A DNA stretch of 64,000 bases from Larus michahellis (lineage: Eukaryota; Chordata; Aves; Charadriiformes; Laridae). The position numbers were made by a program, and so were the translations under genes. Under the pieces are notes generated by a model, which worked only from the letters and a program-made list of their open reading frames with translations, did no database searches and was not told the origin of the DNA. Location: NCBI RefSeq assembly GCF_964199755.1, contig NC_133897.1, forward strand, positions 116,321,579 through 116,385,578. Reading direction: 5' to 3'. The stretch's first letter is position 1, and every line of letters begins with the position of its first letter. Shown piece by piece: positions 46,849-64,000 of this stretch.

Positions 46849-49800
46849 CACCCTCCCCTCACCACTCAATTCATAAAACTAACATATATATGAAAGTAGC
46901 GTGCTTTCCTTTTGAAGATTTGCTGCTCTTCGTGTGAAGACACACCGTTTGGCAAAGTAGGACAGGCATCAGTTCTCATAGATAGCCTTTCCCGTTACAA
47001 GCCTATTAAATAAAACATGAACAATATAGACTTAATATACAGAATATCTCATTTTATTGAAAAAGCTCACTAGGTTTTCCTGGGTTTGCCCCCCTTCCTG
47101 CAAGAATTCTTTTAACACTTCCTGAACTGCCGCGCATTTACGTGGTGCAAACTGATGAATACTGAAGTCATTCGAGCAGCATCTGAAAATGCAAGAAAAT
47201 ATTCCATATCATCAGGTCCTTGACATACTACACAGATGTGTCAGCATGTCTTTATAAGGATCTGGAACAGTCAGTCTTGGCAACAGAGCTAACCAGCAAA
47301 CTCTTTGACCCCAAATTCCTGTATTTTGATAATGTTATCATGCATTTGACACAGGGTCACTATTACCCTCTTACATACAAGAAACTTTCAGAAGAGAAAC
47401 CGGGTAACACTTATTCAAGAGAAATCCAGTTTGAAGTGATAAGCTGGACCCCCAAACAAATACATTGCTAATATCCTTTGTTTTTTGGCTATGCTAGTTT
47501 TCTTATCTGCTGAGTTAAAGAGGATCTAAAATATGAAACAATGCTGACAGATCACTTGAAAACATGGTTCTACTATTGAGAAGATACATATGAAAAACAA
47601 AACAAAACAAAAAAACGTGTGAAAATATACCATTTGATTCAACATCATGAAGCATGAATGAGGTTTGAAGTTGCTTAGGAGCATCCCAATTGTAATCCCA
47701 TGTTAATTCCAGATAATTCTAATTGCCAAAATTCTAACGAAAGCATCCGTGTTCTGTTATTGCTCCAAGCCTGGCAGCGACACCTCCAGACCCTCAGAGA
47801 ATGCAAGAGAGTTCAAAAGTTCACTTGTTATTTGCACTTCAACACATTTGGTTAAAATAATGTTTCCAATCTTTCTCAACACCAGAAGTCATATATATTA
47901 CTGTTCTAAGATAAGAGAAAGTAGAGCACTTCAGGGGGAAAAAAAAAAATCAACGTGAACATTTTAAATGTATTTATGGGATTTAAGAAACAGTCTATCA
48001 ATATATAAGGAGCAACTCTTCTCCAGAATACCTGACATGTTGTATGTAAAGTACATGAAGTGTATCTGCATATATCCATAGTTATTTCTCTTTCTCCAAG
48101 CTCACTCAATTTTCTAGAAAATACTGCTTACACTTCTGAAATATTAGTATTAACATAAAAAATTACTTGGACTTGCATAGCCTAGAACACATGTTCCCAC
48201 GCTGTGATTCAGTGGGCGGTTGAGTAAGTGGGGATTAGGTGGCTCTGGCTCTGAGAGCCACAAAAAAACCCCACAAGGAAGATGAGAAAGCTAAAAAAAA
48301 AATCAGAGTTCTGTTTCCCATAAGAAGAACGGCTTATTGTACCACCAAACCTTGCTTAAAATTGATTCCATCTCTGTGATCTTTCAGTGACTCGGGGAAG
48401 TTATGTCATCACAGAACCGAGGAAAAGCGGCCCATAAAAAGTCTTTTGGAATAGGGTATTTAGCATAAGTAAGTTGAAGATCCACCGCCTTTGGGTTTTG
48501 CAATGTGTAATCACTAGAATCCAGAAACTGCGCCTACTTGTCAACGTCAGGAGTCTCACTGGTGAGGTTGTCCATAAATCTACCACAGTAACTCTGTCTA
48601 ATGTTGACAGATATGTCTGTCTCTCAGTTCAGCCTTCACGTTACTTCTCAAATACTTACCTGGGATTTTATTTTCAGGAGCTCCAGCAGTTTCTGGTTTT
48701 CTGCTCATCTTCTCTGTTGCCTTCAGCATCTAATTGTAGGGAACTCCTACCACAGAGCTGAGTATCTTGAGGACTCTTGAAGTCATCTCTCAGTAGCCTC
48801 CACAGCTGGTTCATCTCTAACCCCAAGCCACTTCAGTCTTGGAAGCATCCAGCAGCAGAGACCTAACAAACTGTCAGGTCTCCTTTTGGGAGATGTAAAA
48901 CTTCAGACTCAGATTTCAAAGCCATCAATGTCTGATTCCTTACACCTTCCCCATCGCTTCCACACTTCCCCACTCCCTGCCACACACTCCTCCATTCAGA
49001 AATCTCTGAGGGCTCTTGTTTAGATTTGAAATATCTTGGCATATGTGGGCGGCAAAGTTTGGTAGAGCAGAGAGAGACTCTATAAGCATCACAAGATTAC
49101 TCTCAGTAACAGTTAAGAGGAAAAAGTGAAGACCCTTTTGGCTTTGTGCGGCGTGAGACAAGTAGAGCCCCCCGCCAGCGCTCCTGCTGGCCTCACAGTG
49201 TTTGCAGAGTAAGGAGGAGGACAAGAATGGTCAAATCTTGTACAGGTTGGATGCTCTGGCACTGACTCCCCGATGGGCTCAGTTCTGCAGGTAGGTAAAA
49301 TCTCCATCCAGAGTCCAGCTGGATAAGTCAGATAAGCCTGACCACCCACTCTCAGAGGGACTCTTTTCCCTTCAAGCTGTGCATGACAATAAAGTGCCTT
49401 TGGCATCTGAAGGCTCTCCACTCAGAATGTAATTACAAACTTCAAAACAGTGGTTAAAATGCCAATGAAGGACATGATTAGTGGCAAGGCTGCACATGTC
49501 TGTCTAACGACACACTGCAACAGCAACACACCATTACTTAGCAATTGATCTAAGCCATCCCCATTTTTACTCCACTGTTGCAGCAGTTTGACTCAACCAG
49601 CTTTTCTCTATACCTTTCAGGTCAATTCAGGCATGGATGATGGAAGATAAAGCTGCTATACTGAAGGCAGCTCTCTGTAGCCAGTTTTTCTGCGAAAACC
49701 CCCAGTTGCAACAGGAACAGGCTCAATTTCAGCATGCGAGGCTTCTTGCATGTGTACCAGTCTTCCGCGTACTTCCACTTCAGCAGCTCTGCTTTGATTT

Positions 49801-52406
49801 CCCATCACTGAGCTAGCTCTGGCATGCATTACTAAAACTACTCTCATGACTGCTTCTGCCAGAAGTGCCTAGCATTATGAGGACTTCTAACCATCCCTTC
49901 TCACTTTTCACAAGACATCCTCTGTCCTAGAATTGCCCCAGGACTCTACTGAAGAAAAGAAGCTCTTGAGCAACTGCAGAATGGCCTTCTCCATTGTTTG
50001 GGAAGAATTCTTTTCACTGCATTCCTCAGGCTGTCATGAATCTTCCTCTTGCACAACCCGCTCTTCCAGCTGGAGCTGGGATGGACCTGCTGTCTGTGAC
50101 TTCAGACACAGCAGCCCTTAATTTAGGTCGATGTTATACACGTGCGCGCACGTACGTGCTAAAAGATTCTTAGAGTTAAAAAGACAGGTCCTTGAAAGGA
50201 AGACAAAGCGGGACCACACCAGTCTGCCTTGCCCATTTTTTATGAGTTAGTTTGTAGTTAATTTTCATTTTAATTAAGTACTAATTTTAAGATACTGCCA
50301 TTTCATTACTATATTTTGGATCTGCTCATAACGTGATAAAATGAGGAGCTGTGTGTAATATGAAATACTTGTTCTCATTAACTGTTTACTGAAGAAAGTT
50401 AACTTCTAGTTTTCTTGGGATCATTTCCATTAAACAATGTAGCAGCAATTTTTAATTCAATAATCCAGTTTTTTATTCAGTAACTTTTCAACCTACCAAT
50501 TTTTTAATGAAAAAATTATGAATGAGAGGTTCCCGCAGTTAATGAATTGGTTCACCATTCTTCTAAACTTCCCAAGTACATTGGGGGAAAATAAAGTAAT
50601 TTTCCTGTTCAAGAAATTAAGCTTGAATGCAACAATTTGTGTACTTCTTGCATGATACAGTTTACTTGATTTGCCAAAGTTATAGGATAAGGGATAAAGA
50701 GGGAGTGGATAATAGGAAACGAGAGCCCACTAAATATCCTTCAAGCAACTAGAACATTTGTTTGATAAAAAAAGTGAATATTGCATAGTTTAGGCAAAAA
50801 TTCTTGGACTATGTTATTAGATGAAAAAGAATTCAGAAAATTTTGCACACTTTGTTCTCACGTAAGACTGGGAAACAAATAGTTCTGTTGTTAAATATTT
50901 TCAATTTTGGGAAATTGAAGGAAGGTCTATTCTTTGTGGCCCGTTTCTGTTGCAAACTACATGTGTGCTTGATTCTGTGCATACAAACAGGGCCTAAATA
51001 TTGTAGTCGTAAACAGCTAGCTGCTAGCATCCTACAAAATAATTACACACGAAGTAATGAGTGGGGATTTCTTTAGAGCCCTGATAAATACTCTGTCCTA
51101 TAAAAACTAGTGAGAGTTGTAAGAAGCCATTAACATATGTTAAACATACAGTAAAAATTGAGGAATTAATATATTTGCAAATTGAAGGTACTCGTTGTTT
51201 GCCTCTAATATCTGAAAGTTTTCCTTACTTTTATATATAGGTTAGCTTAAAATAAAATCGCATTCAATTAGTTTATGTGCACAAAAGTATATGCAAGCTT
51301 TGTTCAGCTGAGACTGCCTGTTCCTTGGAAGCATTTCGTTGGAGAGAAGACATGTAACACAGGCAGAGACAGATTATCTGTGCAGCTAAACTACATCTAG
51401 TCAACACCGCCGCTCTGTCTCTGTTGCAATTTTATGAATTTCCACAGTCACAGTGGGTGTGGAAGAGCCTGTTTATGGAAATACGGAATAGTAGAGGAAC
51501 TATATGTATGCATATATAGATATATCTCTGTGTGTGTATGCACATACACATGGCTATACTTTTTATGAAACAGAAATGATCCCTGTTGCTGAAGCCTGGG
51601 GAGATGATCTGGCGTGGCAGGAATGTCAAGATCACTGGATACACCCTTTCTAGCAACAGGCAGAAAGGGAGGTTAAGAGCTACTTCATACCGAAAGATAC
51701 TGTTACTGCTACCATCAGTAAAATGCATTTTAATTGCTAGAGGATAAGCAAACAGACTTTTAAAAAAGAAAATACTAAAGCTAATTTGGGCTTCTCCTAT
51801 GCTGGACTGCATCCCGGCAGGTGAAAAGGAACTGACTGCAGATCTGTTCTGTGGTGTTGCCTCAGTGGAAACGATTATACTTGCCGTGTGCTAATGAAAT
51901 GCAATCTTAACTGGCTTTGTTTCCTAAATGTGAAAAAACCTTGGGAGCAGAATTTATTGGGAGAAAATGTTGATGCATGAAGGCAGACAACATTTTAATG
52001 AGAGTTCCTTACTAATGCTTTATTCAATGTCCATAAAATGACACCACGACAGCCTCAGCCGCATTCTGTAATCATAAAAGTCTTTGATTAAGAATCTGGC
52101 TGGGAAAAGAGATGAAAAAAAGACCTTTAAAAAAACCACTGACTCCTTTGTTGCTATCACATGGGGAAAAAAAAAAAGAAATTAAAAGAGAAGTACACTT
52201 GAGGAGTCAGAAAATACAAACTGTGATAAAGCAGGATGAAAGTATCGTTAGAAAATGACTGTTAGGATCAGCAACAAAAAGAACGAATGGGAAGTCTGAA
52301 GCAAACTGACTCTTGGAATGGAATATTTGCCTGAACAACTAACATTAATTTTTAATGAACATTGAAAGACCTGAGCAGCATCAAGTAAAATGGAGATCTT
52401 CGATTG
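46849..52406. other. Intergenic spacer
   Basis: About 5.6 kb without recognised genes. The one structured element is the alternating purine-pyrimidine palindrome at 50135-50159. The segment 50200-51300 is notably AT-rich. Confidence 0.6.
50135..50159. repeat. Alternating purine-pyrimidine palindrome (Z-DNA-like)
   Basis: Twenty-five consecutive bases alternate pyrimidine and purine without a break. Inside lies a perfect 14-base palindrome, ACGTGCGCGCACGT (50140-50153). It includes CACGTG (E-box) and GCGTG/ACGTG cores of bHLH-PAS binding sites. The function is unknown. Confidence 0.85.
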
Positions 52407-53315
52407 AATCATAGAATGGTTTGGGTTGGAAGGGACCTTTAGAGGTCATCTAGTCCAACCCCCCTGCAATGAGCAGGGACATCTTCAACTAGATCAGGTT
52501 GCTCAAGAGCCCTGTCCAACCTGACCTTGATTCTTTCCAGGGATGAGGCATCTACTACCTCTCTGGGAGACCTGTTCTAGAGTTTCACCACCCCCATCAT
52601 AAAAAGGTTCTTTCTCATATCTAGACTAAATCTTCCCTCTTTCAGTTTAAGAGGGGGTAACCTCATCCTATCGCTATTCCCTGATAAAGAGTCCCTCCCC
52701 ATCTTTCCTGTAGGCCCCCTTCAGGTACTGGAAGCCCACAATAAGGTCTCCCTGGAGCCTTCTCTTGTCCAGACTGAACAACCCCAACTCTCTCAGCCTG
52801 TCCTCATAGGAGTGGTGCTCTAGCCCTCTGATCATCTTTGTGGCTCTCCTCTGGACTTGCTCCAAATTGTTGACCACTACTCTCTGGATGTGACCATCCA
52901 ACCAATTCCTCATCCACTGAACAGTCCACCCATCAAATCTGTATCTCTCCAAATTAGAGAGAAGGATGTTTTGGGGGACCGTGTTAAAGGCCTTAGAGAA
53001 GTCCAGATAGACAACATCCATAGCTCTTCCCTTGTCCACTCATGTAGTCACTCCATCATAGAAGGCCACTAGGTTGGTCAGGCAGGACTTGCCCTTGGTG
53101 AAGCAATGCTGGCTGTTTCAAATCACCTCCATGTGCTTTAGCAAAGCTTCCAGGAGGATCTGTTCCATGAGCTTCCCAGGTACAGAGGTGAGGCTGACAG
53201 GTCAGTAGTTCCCAGGGTCCTCCTTTCTACCCTTTTTAAAAACGGGTGGAATATTTCCCTTTTTCCAGTCACCGGGGACTTCACCTGACTGCCGTGATTT
53301 TTCAAATATCTTGGG
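52407..53315 (-). mobile_element. CR1 retrotransposon fragment with internal deletion
   Basis: The reversed CR1 tail starts at 52407 (AATCATAGAATGG). The ORF2 C-terminal block ([18 protein letters not shown]) is followed directly, at about 52868, by an upstream RT segment ([27 protein letters not shown]). The catalytic FADD region and several hundred bases between these are missing compared with the 35-38 kb copy. RT sequence with PGNY/PVSL-like remnants continues to about 53315 in broken frames. Confidence 0.92.
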
Positions 53316-55730
53316 GGATTGCTGTTCCTGTACCAACAAACATACACACACACCTCAGCGAGCTAGACCTGCTTTGACTGCTCACCACTTGAGTTGTGCT
53401 TCATTCACCAAGAAGGACAACTGAATTTGTTTCACTTCCACCTCCCCCTCAATTGAACTACTGGGTCCCAGTTATCTATAACCACACAGCAAAAGGGATG
53501 GAGGAATAACTGCAAAATGCACCAAACTGCATTCCTGAAAAGATCACATTACAGCAAGCAACTTACCTCTCTTCCTATTGTGAGCAATTGATGGTATGGA
53601 CCATTCATCAGCAGTGACTGCGTATCTCTTGACCAGCTTAGCTGAAATGGAGTTCAGAACAGCAATATAAACCTACCTTCATCCAATATGCACCTACTTC
53701 GGATGCTTCAGAATAAAACATCCGGTAATTCTACTACTCGAGTCTCACAAAGTGTCTCAGCAGACATTTGGAATGGGTGCGTTTTTCATCCAGGCTACTG
53801 AGGTAGCAATAGCATAGCATCATCCTGCAGTGGTTCCCCGCCTCGCTTACTGCTCTGCCTTCCTTTTGCTCCCCTGGGCATCATCCTTTCCTCCTTCTCT
53901 TTCACTGCTTTTTCCCTGAGCTGGAGCCCTGGCTGATAATGGGACTCAGAGAGGCCTTGGAGGAGAAGAAAGAAGTCACAGATGAGATACATGTGGCTAG
54001 AGAAGTACCGGAAAAGATGGCAATACTGGGATGTTAGTTGTGGAGCCGGGGCCATGGTACTGATGGTGGGGCTGTAACACCACAACTGCGTGGTTTGGAA
54101 AGGAAGGACTTGTCACTGACTGGGTTACAAGGGGTATCCCCACTCACCCGACACAGGCAGTTTCTGCATCCCTGCTTGCTAAAGGAGGAAGAGCAGAAAG
54201 CCTGAAGTACACACCAGCCTAGGGGAAGAGGATCTTACGCATCAAGTCAAGCTATGGTCCTTTAGGGATGGGTGAAAGAAAAAAAGCCCTGCCATTTTCT
54301 CCTCTGCTGAAGGGAGGGAGACTGGGAAGAAGTACAGTTGCTGACGCAAGCCCAAGCTCACATTAGGTTCCTCTTGGTATGCTTTGTCAGAGGTTGCCTG
54401 TCCTATGGGAGAACACAGCAGCTGACACCATAGAGGTGCAGCTCCCTGGGTCTCCTTGTTTAAGTGACAAGTGCTCCGATTTCCATCTTCGCTGATGAGC
54501 CCAGCATACAACATGATGATATTGGCGTCTGATGGGGCAAGGGCAAGGTCTCAGGTCTTTCAATGGGGGAAATCTAATCTACCTTCTGAGCAGGAAAACT
54601 GCTGGGGAGGGGGGATGGTGTGTGTACAGAGCCCACCGTGTGCAGTGGGGTCACCTGGCACAGCAGTGGGCCTCCTGTTCAGCTTCCTGACAGGGTACAG
54701 CGATAGGTCCTTGCACAGTAGTGCCCACTGCAGACGCTTCCCCACACAGGGACAGCAGCACCATGTGACTGTCTCTAGGAGTCTCTGTTGGGGAAAAATG
54801 GAGAAGGTGAGGTCTGGAGGAGGCACTCTTACTTCCATCCCCATTTTCCCTGCTAGCAGAGCTCCCTCTGCACTCTTCTTCCCTTCGACAAGCTGAGGCA
54901 AAGAAACCCTGCCTGCACTCTGCGGAGTGAACCCTGTCCTGCCCGGGTCCCCCAGCTGCTCCTGCCTCCTCTCCTGCCAAGGGCGCTCCCAGCCAGCTCC
55001 GCTCTGTGCCTCGTGCCACCGGCTGCAGTTCAGTCAAGGCCAGTCCTTATGCACCCGCAGCCCACTCCCCCATCCCATCACCACCCAGTCCTGCTGAGCA
55101 GCTGCTCCGTCTCCCCATGGCACAGCAGCAGGCAGCAGCCCTTCCCCACCTGGAGCTGCTTCCAGCCTCCATCAGAAACCAGCTCCTGTGTGCCATGAGC
55201 TGGCCCAGGCCCCAGCAAGAACCACCTCCTCTCACACTTCCTGCACCGCGCTCCACCAGCCCCTCACAACATCAGTGAGAACATCCACACCCTAGTTTTC
55301 AGTCCCTAATCTGCTCTGCTACAGAGTACAGAATGGATAAAGAAAAAAATAAAATGGACACTTACCTCCAGAGCTTTAATGTTTTGTCAGGACCAAACCA
55401 GCTGCCCCAAAAAGCTCTGCAAGGCCGTAACTTGCACTGTAATAACCTGCAATTGCTCTGCTGAAAAATCCTGAAAATTCCCTGGTGAAATTCCCTGAAA
55501 TCTCCGCTAGCTATTGCACAACTCTGGAAACCATCCTTAATTTCCTGTTTCCTTCTTCCAGCAGGGAGATCCATCACGTGGCGCTGGGAGTGCCTACACT
55601 GACCACCGAAGGCAAGAGATGAGTTTCAAGAGGAGACATTTCTCCTACAATAGGTGTTTAATCAAATAGGATTCAAGGTCAGCCAGAGGCTGAAAGCTGG
55701 GACTAGGCAAATGTCAGAACTAAAATAAAT
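53316..55730. other. Intergenic spacer with a GC-rich part
   Basis: The segment 54200-55280 is clearly more GC-rich than its surroundings and has open frames on both strands (for example 54651-55037 minus and 55006-55278 plus), with no recognisable family. It may be an unannotated transcript or just compositional. A donor-like GGAGGTAAGT occurs on the minus strand near 55366. There is no clear repeat. Confidence 0.45.
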
Positions 55731-55870
55731 GCATCCCTAGAGGTGTTTAAGAAACGTCTAGATTTGGCACTTCAGGGCACGCTCTAGTGGCAGAGATTGT
55801 AGGGGTTTGGGTTTTTTTTTGTGTGTGTATGGTCTCAAAGGTCCTTTCCAACCATGAAGATTCTATGATT
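55731..55870 (+). mobile_element. CR1 retrotransposon 3' fragment
   Basis: This short copy runs on the plus strand. It begins with the codons of ORF2's last residues (VFKKRLDLALQG-like), then the stop, a G/T-rich linker (TAGGGGTTTGGG, T-run, GTGTGTGT) and the tail GGTCTCAAAGGTCCTTTCCAACC ending ATTCTATGATT. The linker identifies it as the same CR1 subfamily as the 35-38 kb copy. It is severely 5'-truncated. Confidence 0.9.
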
Positions 55871-57386
55871 TAAAAGAAGTACTACCGAGTCACTTAGTGT
55901 GGTGGCACAAGTTCTTTTGTGGCAAACCCTCCATTATGGCTGCCTGGTTCAAGTCTTGATGTCTAAATTTAGGAACGCAGGGAAAAGGCATGAGGCAGGG
56001 CTAGCCTAGTCTTTGGCTGATCTTACATTATACTTGAATATATTTTTTTTCTTTAAGAAAAGGACAAATTGATGTCTAAAATAATTTAGACTACCATTAA
56101 GACTTGAGGTTTTGGAGAACCTTTCACCAGAGAATGCATTGCATCCTTAATTTGCAGAAATTTCAGTTTATTAAAATGTCACAGAGATGTGCAGCAGCAA
56201 CCAGCATTCTGAAACTTCCAGCACGATGTATCATGTCTTTTTAAGCTTAAAGTCCCTTTCAGAAAAGTTGTATATAAAATGTTTGTTGCTGAGTGAGTAT
56301 AAATCAGTAGATTTGATACCAGCTTTCACTCCAAAGCGGAAATTCTTTAAGGCTGGTGTTTAGCTTTCTACTCTTGCCCTACCTTTTTCATCCAATCAAG
56401 CCTATTTCCAGCTGCTCACTCTGACCCTGGCTGAAATTCTATCTTTAATTACGCCTGGTCCCTTTCTGCCCTGATCATTACAAAAACCCTTGTGGTGCAG
56501 ATCACTAGAGGTGACTTTTGACTCTCCTTTTTTTTTTTTTTTTTTTTTTGGTTTGTGTCATTTAACTGTTGACTACTTTCTGTAGCATTTTAAGACTCCA
56601 TTTCTTAAACCATGGAAAAACTTTAATTTTCTTTTGGTATTTAGGAAAGCCAACAGAATCATCATTTTTTTTTTTCTTTTAAAGCCGGAGACAGCCTGCT
56701 AAAGTAAAATACTGTTCAGAAATCTACAGTTTTCCAACATGATTATTTTACCTCCAGCTTAAGTCTCCATTTCCAACTCTTAAAATGCATACACACAGTT
56801 CAGCTGTAAGGATTTTTCTTTTTCCTTTGTGACATTGCCACTTCCTACTCAAGTCCTTCTGTCATAATTACATTTTTGGTGTCAAAGACCGATTTTTGAC
56901 CTGTTAAAGCAGCGGAGTTCTTTTATGAGGGTTGTGGTAATACAGATGCTGAAAAGTGGTTAGCATTGGTACAACATTAAGTCTCATTTGCACCTCCTCA
57001 CCACTCTCCCGCAACCCATAAAATAGTGAACCCGTTACACTTTTCATACTCACATGTTACTACTTTGTTTTTTCCATTGTCACTGTCTGAAGGAGATAAG
57101 AATTTCCATGTCAACACCTTGGACACAGCCTTAGACACTGGCTTGTAGGTAACTGAAGACTCTACAAACAGCTGTGGTTAGATCTCAGTATATCGCTGCT
57201 CCAGCCTCCCCTTTTAAATTGGTATTACCTTGACAGCTCATCCATCAAAAAAGAGCAGTCCAGAAAGTTCTCTTCCCCAAGACTGCCTGGGATGCTCTTT
57301 AAAATTAAAATCTCATTTCATGGCACAATCTGTTGACTGACTTATTACAATCGATTAGCACTCAAAGTGCTTTGTATTGAAGCAGT
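55871..57386. other. Intergenic spacer downstream of SMCHD1
   Basis: AT-rich sequence with a T22 run at 56528-56549. No gene or recognisable repeat was seen. Confidence 0.6.
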
Positions 57387-57392
57387 TTTATT
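57387..57392 (-). terminator. Polyadenylation signal AATAAA for SMCHD1
   Basis: The canonical hexamer on the minus strand lies about 283 bases after the stop codon. Cleavage would be expected some 10-30 bases further left. It is the first perfect signal after the stop. Confidence 0.65.
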
Positions 57393-57674
57393 GAAAAGAT
57401 TGATTTTTTTTCATAAATAAAAAAGGATATATTTTAAGCTTTTTTCACACACGAACATAAAAACTCTGAGAGCCTTTAGAAATGAAAATTAACTATACAA
57501 AAATTAGGCTATCAATGTTAAATACTTGAATTTTTGTTACTACTAACTGAAATACATTTGTATCTTCTATCGGTATAAAAATCTTCATAGTAATGGGTAA
57601 TACAACGTGAATTTCTTTTAACTGAACGTATTCACATTTTCAATGCATAGCTATTTCCAGCAAGTGTCATCAGT
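57387..57674 (-). other. SMCHD1: SMCHD1 3' UTR (putative)
   Basis: AT-rich sequence from the stop codon to the first AATAAA on the minus strand (57392-57387). No other canonical signal lies between. The true 3' end could be further left. Confidence 0.65.
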
Positions 57675-63869
<6,195 letters not shown>

Positions 63870-64000
63870 TCATTATTACAGCTTTTCAAACAAGTGCAAG
63901 GGAAATACCATGTCCATTATCTTTTTTCAACAAAATTTTATTCTGAGATTGGGATAAATATGCAATCTCCTGTTTTCATCAAAGAATTCATAAAGAAAAA

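Noticed and set aside
46611..46893. Open frames spanning the N block
   Set aside because: They consist of unknown residues from the assembly gap.

Overview
The window looks like avian (bird) nuclear DNA. It has vertebrate split genes with GT-AG introns, a CpG-island promoter, and several CR1 non-LTR retrotransposons, including one nearly full-length copy. CR1 tails carry the typical octamer repeat. Both recognisable genes lie on the minus strand, so transcription runs from high to low coordinates. No prokaryotic, viral or defence-type system is visible.

Right end (about 57.4-64.0 kb): the last five coding exons of SMCHD1, a non-canonical SMC protein of chromatin silencing. They carry the end of the SMC-hinge domain, a coiled-coil segment, a basic proline-containing tail and a short glutamine run before the stop. 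All exon phases join without a break, and a polyadenylation signal follows the stop.

Middle (about 29.4-57.4 kb): a 28 kb intergenic interval between the SMCHD1 3' end and the EMILIN2 promoter. It contains one CR1 of about 3.3 kb (34.9-38.2 kb) with a nearly open ORF2, four shorter CR1 pieces (30.5, 38.7, 52.4 and 55.7 kb), a 200-base assembly gap (46649-46848), a Z-DNA-like palindrome and a GC-rich stretch at 54.2-55.3 kb. I find no protein-coding host gene here.

Left part (3.5-29.4 kb): EMILIN2, an extracellular-matrix glycoprotein of the EMILIN/multimerin family. Six exons are readable: signal peptide, EMI domain over exons 1-3, a very large coiled-coil exon 4, a proline-rich plus short collagen-like exon 5, and a 39-base exon 6. 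Together they encode about 910 residues in one phase-consistent frame. The C-terminal gC1q-like exons expected for the family were not found and probably lie beyond base 1. The promoter is TATA-less and sits in a CpG island at about 28.6-30.0 kb.

The SMCHD1-EMILIN2 head-to-tail order on one strand matches the order I know from human chromosome 18p, which supports both identifications. The two genes have unrelated functions, and the window gives no sign of joint regulation.

Most non-exonic DNA is unremarkable AT-rich intron or spacer. The points most worth a second look are the eroded collagen stalk of EMILIN2, the glutamine-run C-terminus of SMCHD1, the G-rich purine satellite in EMILIN2 intron 3, and the nearly intact CR1 with one homopolymer frameshift.
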